Positions 14,001 through 24,010 of a stretch of DNA of 64,000 bases are shown here, one piece after another. Under the pieces are notes generated by a model. That model was not told where the DNA came from and made no database searches. It was given only the letters and a program-made list of their open reading frames with translations. Every line of letters starts with the position of its first letter. Position 1 is the first letter of the stretch. The stretch comes from Actinostola sp. cb2023 (lineage: Eukaryota; Cnidaria; Anthozoa; Actiniaria; Actinostolidae), in NCBI GenBank assembly GCA_033675265.1, contig JAUJYZ010001280.1:62001-126000 (forward strand). The letters run 5' to 3'. A program made the position numbers and the translations under genes.

Positions 14001-15380
14001 AAAGGACAAATTATACATATAATAAATAATAATAATAAATAAAATTTATATAGCGCCTTAACTATTAAAATATTCTAAAGCGCTTTACATATATGGTGCT
14101 ATAAAATACAAATTATTATTATTATTATTATTATTATTATCATTATTAATGAATACATTGTTTTCCAATATTCTTTCTTTCATCTTTTCATTCTTTTTTC
14201 CATTCCCTGTAGAGGTCTCGAGGTGTTGCGGTGAGTATTACAACTACATGTCAATCAAAACATGGAGTATTTGTAACAACTACACGTCAACAAAACAATA
14301 ATATTTTGCTCTTTTTATTTGACAGATTTGTTCACAATGATGCAACGCACCTGAGTCTAGAATTGAGGGATATTGCAAAGTAAGTTGGTTGCTATTGTCA
14401 TCAACAAACAACGCCATCTGTTGGCAGTAAAGTATCTCAAATTCATCATTTCTAGATTTTTCGATTTTCAATAAAAAAAATTCGATTTTAGATGTTAAAA
14501 AAACCTTTAGATGTTAAAACCTTTAGATGTTAAAACCTTTAGATGTTAAAACCTTTAGATGTTAAAACCTTTAGATGTTGAAACCTTTAGATGTTAAAAC
14601 CTTTAGATGTTAAAACCTTTAGATGTTAAAACCTTTAGATGTTGAAACCTTTAGATGTTCATGACCTTACATTCTTGTTTCGACTTCCCTCTAATCCGTG
14701 TAGCTCAGTGCAGCTTTAAATACCCGTAGAACGGAGCACTGATGATACCCGGAGAACAGTTTCAACTGAAGGGGTTACGGACGTTAAATATCAACTTACC
14801 TTTTCTGCCTTTTGTAGGAAAAGCCAAGGACTTAGTGGACGCACTCTCAGAAAAATACCGTTTCTCACTCATGCATTGTTTGCACAGGTAAATCCGACTA
14901 ACTTTCAAATGAAATTACATTGCAACTTGTCTTCGCTTGAGCAACTGTTGCAATGTGCAGTTAAAAGTTAGGTGAATGTGAGGAAGGCACACGGTGCAAC
15001 ATTGCGCGCAATATATTTGCTGTATGCAATATTGCAATCATATTGCCAGCAATAGAGTGGTTTTCGTATGAGTGGGAAACCTACGGTACTGTGACACTCA
15101 AATGGCTTCCTTTCTGAGCCAATTCAAAAAGCGTGCAGATGCATCTCATCTAATCAAACTCTTTCAATACGGCACGGTACCGTAACTTTCCCACTCATAC
15201 GAACTGAACCTTTCAAGCCAGAGTTGACACGAGTTCATTGAAGAAATTTCCCTCGGAAAATAATAATTTCCTTCTTTTTTTTTTCAGACACCAAGTTTAA
15301 CCCTAGAACAATTCCTCAGCGCATTGGACAGAACAGTCGATCAACAGTTCTTGGAAAGAGAAAACCTGAAAAATGATTGA
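5036..15380 (+). CDS. TRIP13: Pachytene checkpoint protein 2 homologue (AAA+ ATPase), 17 exons
   Basis: TRIP13/PCH2 is a hexameric AAA+ remodeller of HORMA proteins (MAD2 with p31comet, meiotic HORMADs) in the spindle checkpoint and meiosis. Exons: 5036-5121, 6293-6458, 7128-7248, 7523-7578, 7685-7727, 9686-9735, 9831-9903, 10676-10739, 11394-11480, 11559-11665, 12277-12345, 13587-13671, 13762-13802, 14213-14230 (18-nt microexon), 14326-14379, 14818-14887, 15288-15380. All junctions are GT-AG. Phases agree except between exons 4 and 5. Key motifs: [11 protein letters not shown]; Walker [15 protein letters not shown] (exon 7); [16 protein letters not shown]; Walker [15 protein letters not shown] (exons 9-10); sensor 1 ILTTSN; arginine-finger region FVDRADIK; sensor 2 region [13 protein letters not shown]. 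The protein is about 430 residues, as usual for the family. Exon 5 needs a 2-base correction near 7691-7694 to stay in frame (TTLLFSDR). Confidence 0.95.
5275..5592. mobile_element. MITE with terminal poly-G/poly-C in TRIP13 intron 1
   Basis: The ends read TGCACCTATCATCGGTTAT and its complement. They are followed inside by a run of more than 30 G on the left and CCCCCCCCGGGGG on the right. The interior is G-rich and non-coding. The homopolymer is a likely sequencing-error and polymerase-stall site. Confidence 0.7.
5686..6056. mobile_element. MITE with CGCTTAATCGAGG repeats
   Basis: The inverted ends share GTATTTCCTCGATTA. The right half carries several copies of GGGCGCTTAATCGAGGG. It lies in TRIP13 intron 1 and has no coding capacity. 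Confidence 0.65.
6498..6673. mobile_element. Palindromic MITE
   Basis: Near-perfect hairpin. The left arm begins TAAGGCCCAGACACACAATG and the right arm ends with its complement. The interior carries TTGCAAC motifs in both orientations. It lies in TRIP13 intron 2. Similar GCAACATTG-type hairpins occur near 14.93-15.04 kb and 32.30-32.37 kb. Confidence 0.7.
7749..9490. repeat. 84-bp minisatellite, about 20 copies, TRIP13 intron 5
   Basis: The unit contains GACACTGAGGGTGGTCACTG, TAATACTAACAAACCTGTGA and CCTCATTAGTGAGATAGTAA. The period is 84 bp (28 codons), so stop-free frames run through the array and give a spurious 499-residue minus-strand ORF. Copies are very similar, which suggests recent expansion or homogenisation. 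Edge copies differ (TAGTGCTGGAGCAAACC variant). Confidence 0.9.
9962..10125. mobile_element. Palindromic MITE with long inverted repeats
   Basis: Both ends read ATAGACCGAATGCAATAATG and complement. The arms run about 60 bp with almost no mismatch around a short central loop. It lies in TRIP13 intron 7, directly next to the GCAATAGCA minisatellite, which may have grown from the element's end. Confidence 0.75.
10126..10525. repeat. CAATAGCAGCGCAATAACAATG minisatellite
   Basis: About 400 bp of tandem units mixing GCAATAACAAT, GCAATAGCAGTA and CAATAGCAGC. All three minus-strand frames stay open ([14 protein letters not shown] translations), so the ORFs here are repeat artefacts. Confidence 0.85.
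11956..12157 (+). repeat. Dispersed repeat, copy 1
   Basis: About 200 bp starting GGTATTGAATGGTCAAGGCG. It is nearly the same as 47168-47370 in the OPLAH gene and related to a diverged copy around 47960-48110. Non-coding. It lies in TRIP13 intron 10. Confidence 0.6.
12395..12605. repeat. Tandem repeat, about 68 bp x 3
   Basis: The unit carries CCTACAGCTAGGGTTATCTC and GATGATAAAACAATAGAATT. It lies in TRIP13 intron 11, just after the exon 11 donor. Confidence 0.75.
12613..12898. mobile_element. MITE with TA-flanked inverted ends
   Basis: The ends read TACAGCTATTTCAAAAAAGG and complement, and the inverted repeats run on to GGTTTTGTTGCAT. A TA target duplication is plausible, pointing to a Tc1/mariner-type origin (inference). 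It lies in TRIP13 intron 11. Confidence 0.75.
14011..14150 (+). repeat. TATATAGCGC-type short interspersed repeat with ATT microsatellite
   Basis: Carries AATTTATATAGCGCCTTAAC and TAAAGCGCTTTACATATATG next to an ATT/AAT microsatellite. The same TTATATAGCGC signature occurs at about 22395-22440 and 32880-32930, always beside an AAT repeat. This suggests a small dispersed element family whose simple-repeat tail expands. Confidence 0.6.
14488..14660 (+). repeat. 16-bp tandem repeat
   Basis: About ten copies of AACCTTTAGATGTTAA, in TRIP13 intron 15 close to the exon 15 donor. Non-coding. Confidence 0.85.
15053..15208. mobile_element. MITE, TAGAGTCGTTTTCGTATGAG family, diverged copy
   Basis: The left end TAGAGTGGTTTTCGTATGAG and a right end containing CCCACTCATACGAA form the inverted repeats. 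The interior matches the copy at 29395-29555 (AAATGGCTTCCTTTCTGAGC). It lies in TRIP13 intron 16. Confidence 0.7.
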
Positions 15381-15471
15381 TTCTACGTCTATACGTACAT
15401 TTGTATCTCATTGTATAATGACTTAGAAAAATATTATATGTTCACTTGTATTTACTGAATATATATAGCTA

Positions 15472-15891
15472 ATTAGCCATTAACAAAACGAGCAGGGGAC
15501 TGGGAACGAGTTTATTAGAATTAATGCAATTACGAAATTAAGTTCATGACATGAAAAAGCATGTTGAAATTAGCATCTGTGCAAAGTTTGATGTGATTTG
15601 AGCGAATTCTGTCGGAATTAGAAGCTTTTGAAATTGTGTTGTCCCTCCAAAATTTTACAGTGAATGTATGGTTTGGATGGACAGCGTCAAAAATTTACAG
15701 AGTTTGTATGGGAAAATAGACATATTTGATGCCCTCTAGCGTCGTCAATATTAAGCCGAAGTTCACCAAACTTTTCAGACTAGCTAAGTTTGATCTGCTC
15801 TCAGAGAACGATGCCCGTTTTTGCTAGTTTCTTAATTAATTAGTTTTACGGACTAGGTCCCAGTCCCCTGCTCGTTTTGTTAATGGCTAAT
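15472..15891. mobile_element. MITE with about 33-bp inverted ends downstream of TRIP13
   Basis: The left end ATTAGCCATTAACAAAACGA and its complement at the right bracket about 420 bp of non-coding DNA. It starts within 100 bp of the TRIP13 stop, so it may contribute 3' UTR sequence. Confidence 0.75.
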
Positions 15892-15892
15892 A

Positions 15893-16148
15893 AATTGCAT
15901 AATCGTTGTCGGGTTGAAACGACCAAAAGGAATTCTGGGAAATTAAAACTCTCAAATAACACCGTCAAATGATCGACCTTTTTATCCAGACTTGTAGGAT
16001 CTTAGTTAAATAGCTCATATACCTTCAAAACTACGAGAACATTGAAAATATCTGCATGTAATGCGGGTCATGAACTGATTTCCCATCCATCCTTGCGGTC
16101 TCAGCTTCTATGATTTATGATTTTCGATTCGACAACGATTATGCAATT
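15893..16148. mobile_element. Short inverted-repeat element
   Basis: Inverted ends AATTGCATAATCGTTGTCG and complement, directly abutting the previous element. No coding capacity. Confidence 0.6.
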
Positions 16149-16266
16149 AGCTATATGTGGCTGTAATCAATATACATGTATAAATAGCTACCAATGTATC
16201 AAATTTTATACAGGTATTAAAACATTTCATTTGGATGGTTTGTTGATATGAATCGACGTTTGGTCT

Positions 16267-16860
16267 AAAGCCGCATCTACACGAACAAGTTTTCCTTGAC
16301 AAGGAAAAATTGACAATTTTTTGTCGTCTACATCAGCAAGTCTTCCTTGTCAAGGAAAATTTGCTCGTGTAGATTCGGCTTTAGTCCATTATACATCGGT
16401 AGTTCACTCTAATTCCATTGTATTTTTTTCTTTTCATATGACTATGACACACTAATGGTTCCTGTTTCACGGGTTTGTGAAAACCTTTATTGCTCAAAGG
16501 TGTCCGTGAGAAATTTAAAATGGTTTTCGCACAACACAAGAGAAGATTACTGACAATACTTTATTTAAAGCAATTTTCCTTGACAAGGAAGACTTGCTGG
16601 TGTAGACGACAAAAAACATCGCCAATTTTTCCTTGTCAAGGAAAACTTGCTCGTGTAGATGACAAAAAATTGTCAATTTTTCCTTGTCAAGGAAAACTTG
16701 TTCGTGTAGATGCGGCTTAACACTCGGAAACAGTACCACTGAACATCCTGTGCCCTCAATAAAGCCGCATCTACACGAACAACAAGTTTTCCTTGACAAG
16801 GAAAAATTGACAATTTGTTGTCATCTATTACACGAGCAAGTTTTCCTTGACAACTGAAAA
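16267..16860. mobile_element. Cluster of palindromic elements with TTCCTTGACAAGGAA core
   Basis: Three adjacent blocks (about 16267-16383, 16556-16720, 16755-16860) carry AAGCCGCATCTACACGAACA at their edges. Inside are repeats of the perfect palindrome TTCCTTGACAAGGAA or TTCCTTGTCAAGGAA, spaced by a variable TTGTCGTCTACA-type linker. Short ORFs here are repeat translations. Confidence 0.7.
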
Positions 16861-17198
16861 ATATATACATATATATAATCCCTATACTAGTAGTTGGTTT
16901 AACCAATGAAGTGCCGTCGTATATGTTTGCATGGTGATTTTAAAGAAAATGTGGTGTAGAGTCAAACAATGATATAACACAACTTTTAACTTTATTTATA
17001 ACGATATGTAACAAGATCAAGAACAGTGTAACAACTCAAAAGATGCAAATACATTCCAGGAAAAAAATATTCCGCTCGCTGATTGGCTATTCATGAGATC
17101 GTCATAGAAACCACCAACGGTCTATTTTGATTGGCTCTCACATGCAAATCAAAAACCGGTTTCAAACCTTTTGAGTATTGAGCGGAAACAAACGTAAC

Positions 17199-17435
17199 AT
17201 GTCGAGTGATAGTGAACATTTCGATCGTGTAGGCTTTCATAGCGCCGTTCAGTTCGAGTTAGCCTCCGAGTGGTATTGCCCTAATGTCAGTAAGCTGAAG
17301 TCGGTTCACGAATTCGAAGTCTCACTTGATCAATTTCAAAAAGCGACGAGATGTTTTCTATTCGTTAACGCCGCCATGCAGCAAGCTATTAGCACAGCTG
17401 AAAGTCTCTCAGGTCTAGTTCAAACACTGCGTTAA
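17199..17435 (+). CDS. Small hypothetical protein, 78 residues
   Basis: ORF from an ATG at 17199, starting MSSDSEHFDRVGFHSAVQFE and ending LSGLVQTLR. Composition is ordinary (not repeat-derived), with a polar N-terminus and a helical C-terminal half. Upstream DNA (17070-17165) has two GATTGGCT-type inverted CCAAT boxes, and an AATAAA lies at about 17488, so a short real gene is possible. I do not recognise a family. Confidence 0.3.
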   Translation: MSSDSEHFDRVGFHSAVQFELASEWYCPNVSKLKSVHEFEVSLDQFQKATRCFLFVNAAMQQAISTAESLSGLVQTLR

Positions 17436-18243
17436 GCTCTACTGAATCAAGAACGGCAGAAATAATACAATGATCGTTTTCCCCCCCAATAAAATACGAC
17501 AAGTCTCAAAAAATTTCGAACGAGTTCCCCCCAGTAAAACTATTTAATTCGTCGGAGCACACCACGTGAAACGTGACACATGCAAATTAGTCCTGGCAAT
17601 AAAACCGGTTTGACAGGAAGTGAACTCTAAAGCGAGGCTGTCCGTCGGAGATGTCTCGAGTGGCCAGAGGTTTGTGGAGTGAACTTTCTCAACGACTCAC
17701 ATTTAGCACGGAAAATTACTCTCTCTAAATCGTGAAACTTCTCAAAACCACTGGCACCCAGGGTAATGCCAATGCATGAGGAATCCAAAAATGTACGCTG
17801 TCGTTATATGTACGGGCGAACATGTAATGTACACGTGATGCATGCGATGTACACGTGATCCGCTGTCATCTGCAATGTTTACGTAACGTGAATATTGTTT
17901 CTCTTCCCAGTAAACTGCGACACTTTTCATAGCTTTTGAGATATGCACGTGATAGAGATTCTGATTCTTGAATTTTATTCACCCAATGGATCTTCCATGT
18001 AAAACCTTTTGGATTGGGATTTCGCGATGGTTTCTTGTCGGCCGTGGGAACGGTCCATTCTGATTGGTTGATTTGGGTTTAACATGTGATGTACACGTGA
18101 TGTAATGTCCGCTGTCATACGTTATTGCAGGCGCGTGTACATAACCACCTCGAACATTTTAGAAATGTATTGGCAAAGAATAGTAGGCCATCTCCGCTTC
18201 GCTCCGACGGTAAAAACCGATATAAATTAAACAACCCTATATA

Positions 18244-18378
18244 TAGAGTGCAATTTAGAAAAGTGTGAAATAATACTAATTTTAAATAGTGCTATTTCTA
18301 TTGTTTTCTATTGTTTCATTAGTGCTATTTAGTACTAATTAGTTATTTAGTTTTGAAGCTTTTCTAAATTGCACTCTA
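18244..18378. mobile_element. MITE, TAGAGTGCAATTTAGAAAAG family, copy 1
   Basis: Hairpin with ends TAGAGTGCAATTTAGAAAAG and complement and an AT-rich interior with TTCTATTGTTTTCTATTG. A second copy lies at 26210-26354. Confidence 0.8.
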
Positions 18379-20089
18379 CGGCACAAGTGGTCACTTAAAA
18401 CGGGCCTGACGCAAGCACAATCGCAAAGATCAAAATGTTCTCACTTAGTTGTGGAGCTTTTGTCTGCTTCGGGTTCATTTTCAACGACACCTATATAGCT
18501 TCTTGTGCTTGCATTTGCTAGTGAAAACCACAGCAGAGGAATAGTATAAGTTGTCCGAAAACACTTCTTATCCTATTAATTGCCCGGGTCCTATTGAGAG
18601 CAAATTGAAAACAAGCACAGTTTCTTTGTACGGTTGAAATTTGAATTTGAAATTCCCATTTCAAATAAAAAATGAAGAATTCCTACAGAATTGGTCGCGA
18701 TGTTCTGACTAAAAAATAAAATAAAAGCTTAAATTGAATTCCTTTTCTTTCCAGAAGGAGTTTTATGGAAAAACATCTAATGCCAATTAACTGGGAATGC
18801 ATGCTAAATTAATGTTATCAACTTATCAGCATCCTAGCTCCATATGTTTACGATTGCACCTTGATAGAACCACCATGACAATAGACTCGATACGAACCAA
18901 TTCAAATGCACAATATTTATCGCGCGCGGGTTTGATTTTTACACTAGTTTTTCGTCAGCGTAACCGGATAGTCAAGCGTTAACTATAATTCGTTGAAAGG
19001 AATTTCATTTATGAGCATTTTACTGGCTTTCCAGTAATGTATTTTTGATACTTTACTTTGAGCAAAATGGTGGGTGTTTTGATACGACAATTAAGCTCAC
19101 TACGACATGATTAGTTCAAAGGAAAACCTTTCTGGTGTCCCGCAGTGAGCACAGCAACTGAACGGAGGTTGTAGGCTCCAAATAACAACCTTATTAATCT
19201 CATTTGAAGAGGAATTAAAGTCAACACACACCGACAAAAACATTGATCACGAACCGCTTGTACAAGCATAAATGCGCTGCAAGCTTCCCAACATGAATGT
19301 ACCAGAAATTTATTGTTTTACAACAGCTTTGAAAATGTTTGACGATGCAGCAATAGTCGGAGGAAACAACGTCAAAATCAAACTTATAGGCAACGCATTT
19401 TGCTCATTCATTTGGAAACCATTTTCAGACCAAAAGCCTTGAAGACAAAAGAGGAATTCCCCTTATGAAACTGGACTTGAAAAATTGAGAAAACAAACCT
19501 ATAATCTGTATTTACGGCAGCGTGTTTTCCGTTGTATAATTTCGTTTTGTGAGTCGAATAGTCAATGTTTTAAAACCCTAACGTGTACCAGCTGCAGCTG
19601 AAAGCACATGACGTGTTTGCCTTCAGAATTTCAATTCTGTCGCCCAAACAATTGGTCTAGATAAAGAGTGATAGAAAGAAGACATAAGCAGATTCTATTT
19701 GCAGAAACTACTCGCGTTTTGTAGGAAATATGGTGTAGAAGTGATCATATATCTGATCTGAGACGCGCTAAGTCAGTCAAACAACCAAGACGTCGCTCTT
19801 GTTCGGCTGAAAGTTGGTTTTCAGCGTAAGAATAAGAATAGTTTCTTTTCCTAGCGGTTGCTACGGTAACCAATAAAACACTGTTTTCTATTAGCGTAAT
19901 TCTATGACATTATAAGTTATGAACTTATGATTAAGGAAACGTTTTTTCTTTTTTGATACGCCTTAACCGTTCACTGTTTTTCATCGCTGACCCGCATCAG
20001 TAATAGAACAGAACGCGCGAGGAATCCTTGAACTCGACCAAACACGTCAAAAACATTACAAAATCCTCCGAAACAACTCTTCAAATATT
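18379..20089. other. Intergenic region without a recognisable gene
   Basis: AT-rich. Near 18390-18530 it holds a diverged hairpin related to the GCAAGCATAAGCGCAAG family seen at 27.77-27.95 kb. Otherwise I see no exon-like ORF with splice sites and no RNA gene. Confidence 0.4.
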
Positions 20090-20178
20090 GAAAATACATC
20101 AAAATGATGAATTGTATTTTATTTCACACTTCAAAACCGAATACAACAGGTTTATTTCTTTTCAAATGTGATGCGGCT
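20090..20178. repeat. Duplicated 90-bp segment, copy 1 (probable PKI 3' UTR)
   Basis: Essentially identical to 25314-25405, including TACATCAAAATGATGAATTG. On the minus strand it contains AATAAA, so it may be the poly(A)-signal region of the PKI gene upstream. Confidence 0.6.
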
Positions 20179-20709
20179 TGTTGGTTTCTTCTAGCTTCTT
20201 CTCGCATTATTTCCAGCAATTCATGTTCAAAGTACTGAATTTTTAATGATGTTCGAAGATAGACCTGGCGGTGACTATAGCATCTTTACTGAAGCCTTCG
20301 GTCATCAGATGGATGATAAGCTTAAGGTTGGCGACTGCTTTTGAGTGCCTTCAACGAGGAACTAACAGGATGAAAGATCGAATAAATGTATTGATTGATA
20401 TTCAGCGATCGATGGACAAAAGCTATACACTCTGCATTCGATTACAATAATTTCACCACAAACTTTAAAGATTCTGAAAGGCGAGCGATATCGAATTAGT
20501 AAAAATACTTGCGAATGATCCTGTGTAATTCTTTCGTTGTATCGAATAATCTTTTCAAACAACGTTCAAAAATCAGGTACATGTATATTATACATCCGTT
20601 CCAAAGTACGACTTTCGTCCGAGAACTTGAGTCAACTCCAAATGCCCAGACACCTGTGCTCCGAGTGCGAAATAAAAATACGTACGTAGTCCATTCACCA
20701 TAGAAACGG

Positions 20710-20916
20710 CTAAGTTCCTTGTCCTTTCGCTGTAGTACTTTTTGAAGCGTCCTCCTTTTCGTCGATTTTCAAGTTTTGTAACATTTCCTGCAGTTTATCG
20801 GACGGGATTTCGCTGTTCGTGCAAGCTCCCCTTCTTCCTCGTCGTCCACATTTTTGAAAATCATCATTTTCAGCCGCCAAGTATTCCGAGGCTTGCCCCG
20901 CTGTAGCTTCGTCCAT
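20710..20916 (-). CDS. cAMP-dependent protein kinase inhibitor (PKI-like), single exon
   Basis: 68 residues from the ATG at 20916 (MDEATAGQASEY); an upstream in-frame GTG is not needed. PKI proteins block the PKA catalytic subunit by mimicking substrate and carry it out of the nucleus. The pseudosubstrate is visible at about residues 20-31: DFQKCGRRGRRGAC keeps the Phe, the spaced arginines and the Ala at the phospho-acceptor position, with the same spacing as vertebrate PKI (F...GR.GRR.A). About 13 residues later, LQEMLQNLKI matches the LxxxLxxLxI nuclear export signal spacing. Length fits the family (about 70-78 residues). The tail is acidic then Ser/Thr-rich. No intron interrupts the coding region. 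Confidence 0.8.
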   Translation of the reverse strand: MDEATAGQASEYLAAENDDFQKCGRRGRRGACTNSEIPSDKLQEMLQNLKIDEKEDASKSTTAKGQGT

Positions 20917-21995
20917 ATTCACAAATAATAACCCTGCATGTTGTAAACTACCCTGATTGGCGAGACTTGTGAATCGGACTGGAAATAAGTTGTTGCGTTT
21001 GAACTGCCGTTGATATCCTTGGAGTGCTTTGGTAAAGAATACTCATCAAACCACAACTGGAAATCGCGCGGTATTGTCCCCTGATCCAAGAGTCGAACAC
21101 CAAGGAAGTAAAATTTCTCGTCCAATACTCAGAGCTAAATAATACCTGAAAAGAATTACGTACCGCCTGCTCAGAACAGACAAAGAGTTGTCTTAAGGGC
21201 TGGTTCCGAGATGCAGAATATTAATTAACGAGACACACATTACCACCGACAGGACCCTTGGAATAAGACGTGAGAACTTCCTTTTCATAATGGAAAATTA
21301 AACGATTCATTACTACAGATTTATTTGTCAAAAACCATCATGAAAGTCCATCAGCTTAATAGCTTTACTGGCTAAATCACAAAGGAAGAAAAACTGCCGT
21401 TTACATCTTGAAAAGTTTAAAGAGATATATTCGCGTAAGGAAATCACGGCGCGCGCGTCCCCCTCCCCTCCCCTCGGAGGACGATTTTACATGTGTCAAC
21501 AAACTACTAACAATTCTATTTACTTTGGAAAAATCGTTTTTCCTTTCGGGAAGCACTTTAATGGTAGCAAGAATTATGAAGATCAATAAGCCATGGTTCT
21601 CAGTTACGTGCTTTAACTCTTCACACTTGTACGATATATTATTGTAGTTTTATCCAAAGTTTAATTCTGAAAAGACGGAGAAAACTGAAAACGTATAAAA
21701 CATGATTGTGAACTGAATTTATACTTGTCTTTCGTCAGTCGCCAGCCATCCGGCATATCCTAGAACGCAGACTCACATTCGTCATGATCTTCTATTCTGC
21801 CTTGTGTGTTTTTATGACATATATTTTCTTCGTCAGTTTTTGCATATTATTACTGCGTTTTAACTATACACACTATTTTCTTAGTAATTATCTATCCACC
21901 ACTTAAAAGAAAATTAAATTATTCTTGATTAATAGAACACGCAATATGATTGGCTAAAACAACGCCAAGTTAAGGTGTCTCGAAAGAGTTTTCAG

Positions 21996-22318
21996 GGGTC
22001 GCGGTAAAACGAGGAAACGGAAAGACGGAAAGCGGAAAGTCGGTAAAACGCGGAAAGCGGAAAGTCGGTAAAACGCGGAAAGCGGAAAGTCGGTAAAACG
22101 CAGTGAACCACGAGCGTTGGTCGTTGACGTATCCCAGATCAGACAAGGCAGCCTGTACGTTTGATGACCAAACCCAGACATTTAGCTGTTATTACATTAA
22201 GATATTTCTTTGTGGTGTTTAGGCAAATTATGATTTTTTTATGACACTCACTTTCGAAGAAAAAAAAAGCAAAGAAAAAACAAACAACTAATTATCTAAG
22301 GTTTATAGTTTTTGAGTG

Positions 22319-22393
<75 letters not shown>

Positions 22394-22717
22394 TTTATTT
22401 ATTTATATAGCGCAGGAGGGCTCCTGTATAGCGCTATTTCCGGTAGTCCATAAAAATCATTATTTATCATCATTTATAAAAATCAAAAAATCAAAATATA
22501 TAATATGATCAAAATATAATATATATATATATAACAATACCAGGGATTTTTTTCGCTTTCCGCGTTTTACCGACTTTCCGCTTTTCGCGTTTTACCAAGT
22601 TTCCGCTATCCGCGTTTTACCGACTTTCCACTTTCCGCGTTTTACCGACTTTCCGCTTTCCGCATTTTGCCGACTTTCCGCTTTCCGCCTTTCCGTTTCC
22701 GAGTTTTACCGCGACCC
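21996..22717. mobile_element. 722-bp foldback element with 9-bp target duplication
   Basis: The ends read GGGTCGCGGTAAAAC and complement. The arms are themselves built of tandem CGGAAAGCGGAAAGTCGGTA units. Exact 9-bp direct repeats AGTTTTCAG flank it (21987-21995 and 22718-22726). The centre holds an AAT microsatellite and a TTATATAGCGC repeat. Long inverted ends plus a 9-bp duplication suggest a non-autonomous Mutator-like or other foldback element (inference). Confidence 0.85.
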
Positions 22718-22726
22718 AGTTTTCAG

Positions 22727-23471
22727 AGACCACACACTTTTTTTAAAGCAGTTGTAACGGAAATCTTTCTAAATAAGCTGGATTAAAGTGAATTATACAC
22801 CATCCAGTTATGTTAGTTAGATCGACGTCACCATGGCAACAATAAACAGCAATTATTGACATCAGTTCTTTACGAATATCTTGCGATCTGAACCTGCTCT
22901 AGAAAACCGAGCCATGAATACAAACAACATCTGTTCAATTTGGAATAAATTAATATTTTCCTAAAATCCATCAGACATATAGAGTACTTTTTTTGAAGAA
23001 CAGAGACATATTGTACTTATTATTTCTGTTATTTCTGAAGAACGCTGGACTGCCGAAACGTTAATATTTTATTATTTGGAAAATCACTTTTTTTTCTATA
23101 TATGTACTTATTAAAATGCAGACTGTCATATGCAGAGACTGACTGTCATATGCAGAGACTGTGAATTATTTCTGGAATCCTTCTACTGGAAGCTCATCGT
23201 TGGCCTACCTTATCCTATATGCAAGTTTTTTTTCAGTTGTTTTTAATATAAATATATATCTTTATATTACATTAAGATTTTGAACTATTAAGTTAATGGC
23301 TTGCTTTAGAGTGAAATCGATATTGGTCTAATAGACTGTACGGAAAGATGAAGTCGATTTCTTGGCACTTCACACTGAGCAGAAGGGATTTGGAAGGTGA
23401 TGATAACATCGGAGCACTGATACATCCACAGGAAGCCCAACCATTGCTTCTGAGGCTACTAAATAATAAAT
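22727..23471. other. Intergenic region; Penelope-tail-like motif
   Basis: No gene seen. At about 23036-23070 the sequence GACTGCCGAAACGTTAAT resembles the CCGAAACGT tail motif of the Penelope-like remnants at 39.5 and 46.4 kb. Confidence 0.35.
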
Positions 23472-23612
23472 AAAAATATATTTGCGTCTTTTTTTATGGG
23501 TTTCCTGTGGCAGAGCACGCGCGCAATACGTATTATGTCGGGCTCCCTGTGCTTACGTATTTGTCTCTACCACAGGAAACCCAACAAAAATGACGCAAAT
23601 ATATTTGCTGCG
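23472..23612. mobile_element. Palindromic element with GGGTTTCCTGTGG ends
   Basis: Left arm ATATATTTGCGTC..GGGTTTCCTGTGG and right arm CCACAGGAAACCC..GACGCAAATATAT are inverted copies. The TTCCTGTGGTAGAGC motif is the unit amplified at 36.17-36.66 kb. Confidence 0.65.
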
Positions 23613-23799
23613 AGCGAAGCGAGCAGCGAAACTAATCTGGACATGGGCTTCCTGTGTTGTGTGTGGACGCGTTTCACTGGGCTCTTTATTATCCAGCTTG
23701 ATTACGAGATGATTTCTGAGTATGACGTCACTGGTCATGACCTCGTGGTTCGACATCACGATGATTTTCGGTGCGGTACTTTATGATCAGCGGTGGTGA

Positions 23800-24010
23800 T
23801 AGAGTCGTTTTCGTATGAGTGGGAAACCTACGGTACGGAGTTACGGTCACGGTAAGGAATCGAACACATTGCATTCAACCAATCAGAGCTCGCGAAATCA
23901 TTTCTCAACCAATCAGAATGCTTGGATACCGCACGATGATGGCGCGATACGGTCACTGCACGGCACGAACCGTACCGTAACTACTTCCCACTCATACGAA
24001 AACGACTCTA
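23800..24010. mobile_element. MITE, TAGAGTCGTTTTCGTATGAG family, full copy
   Basis: Ends TAGAGTCGTTTTCGTATGAG and complement, with long inverted repeats through CCTACGGTAC and a TA at both edges. Other copies or fragments: 15053-15208, 29395-29555, about 32645-32731, about 40097-40161 and about 43670-43725. Confidence 0.85.
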
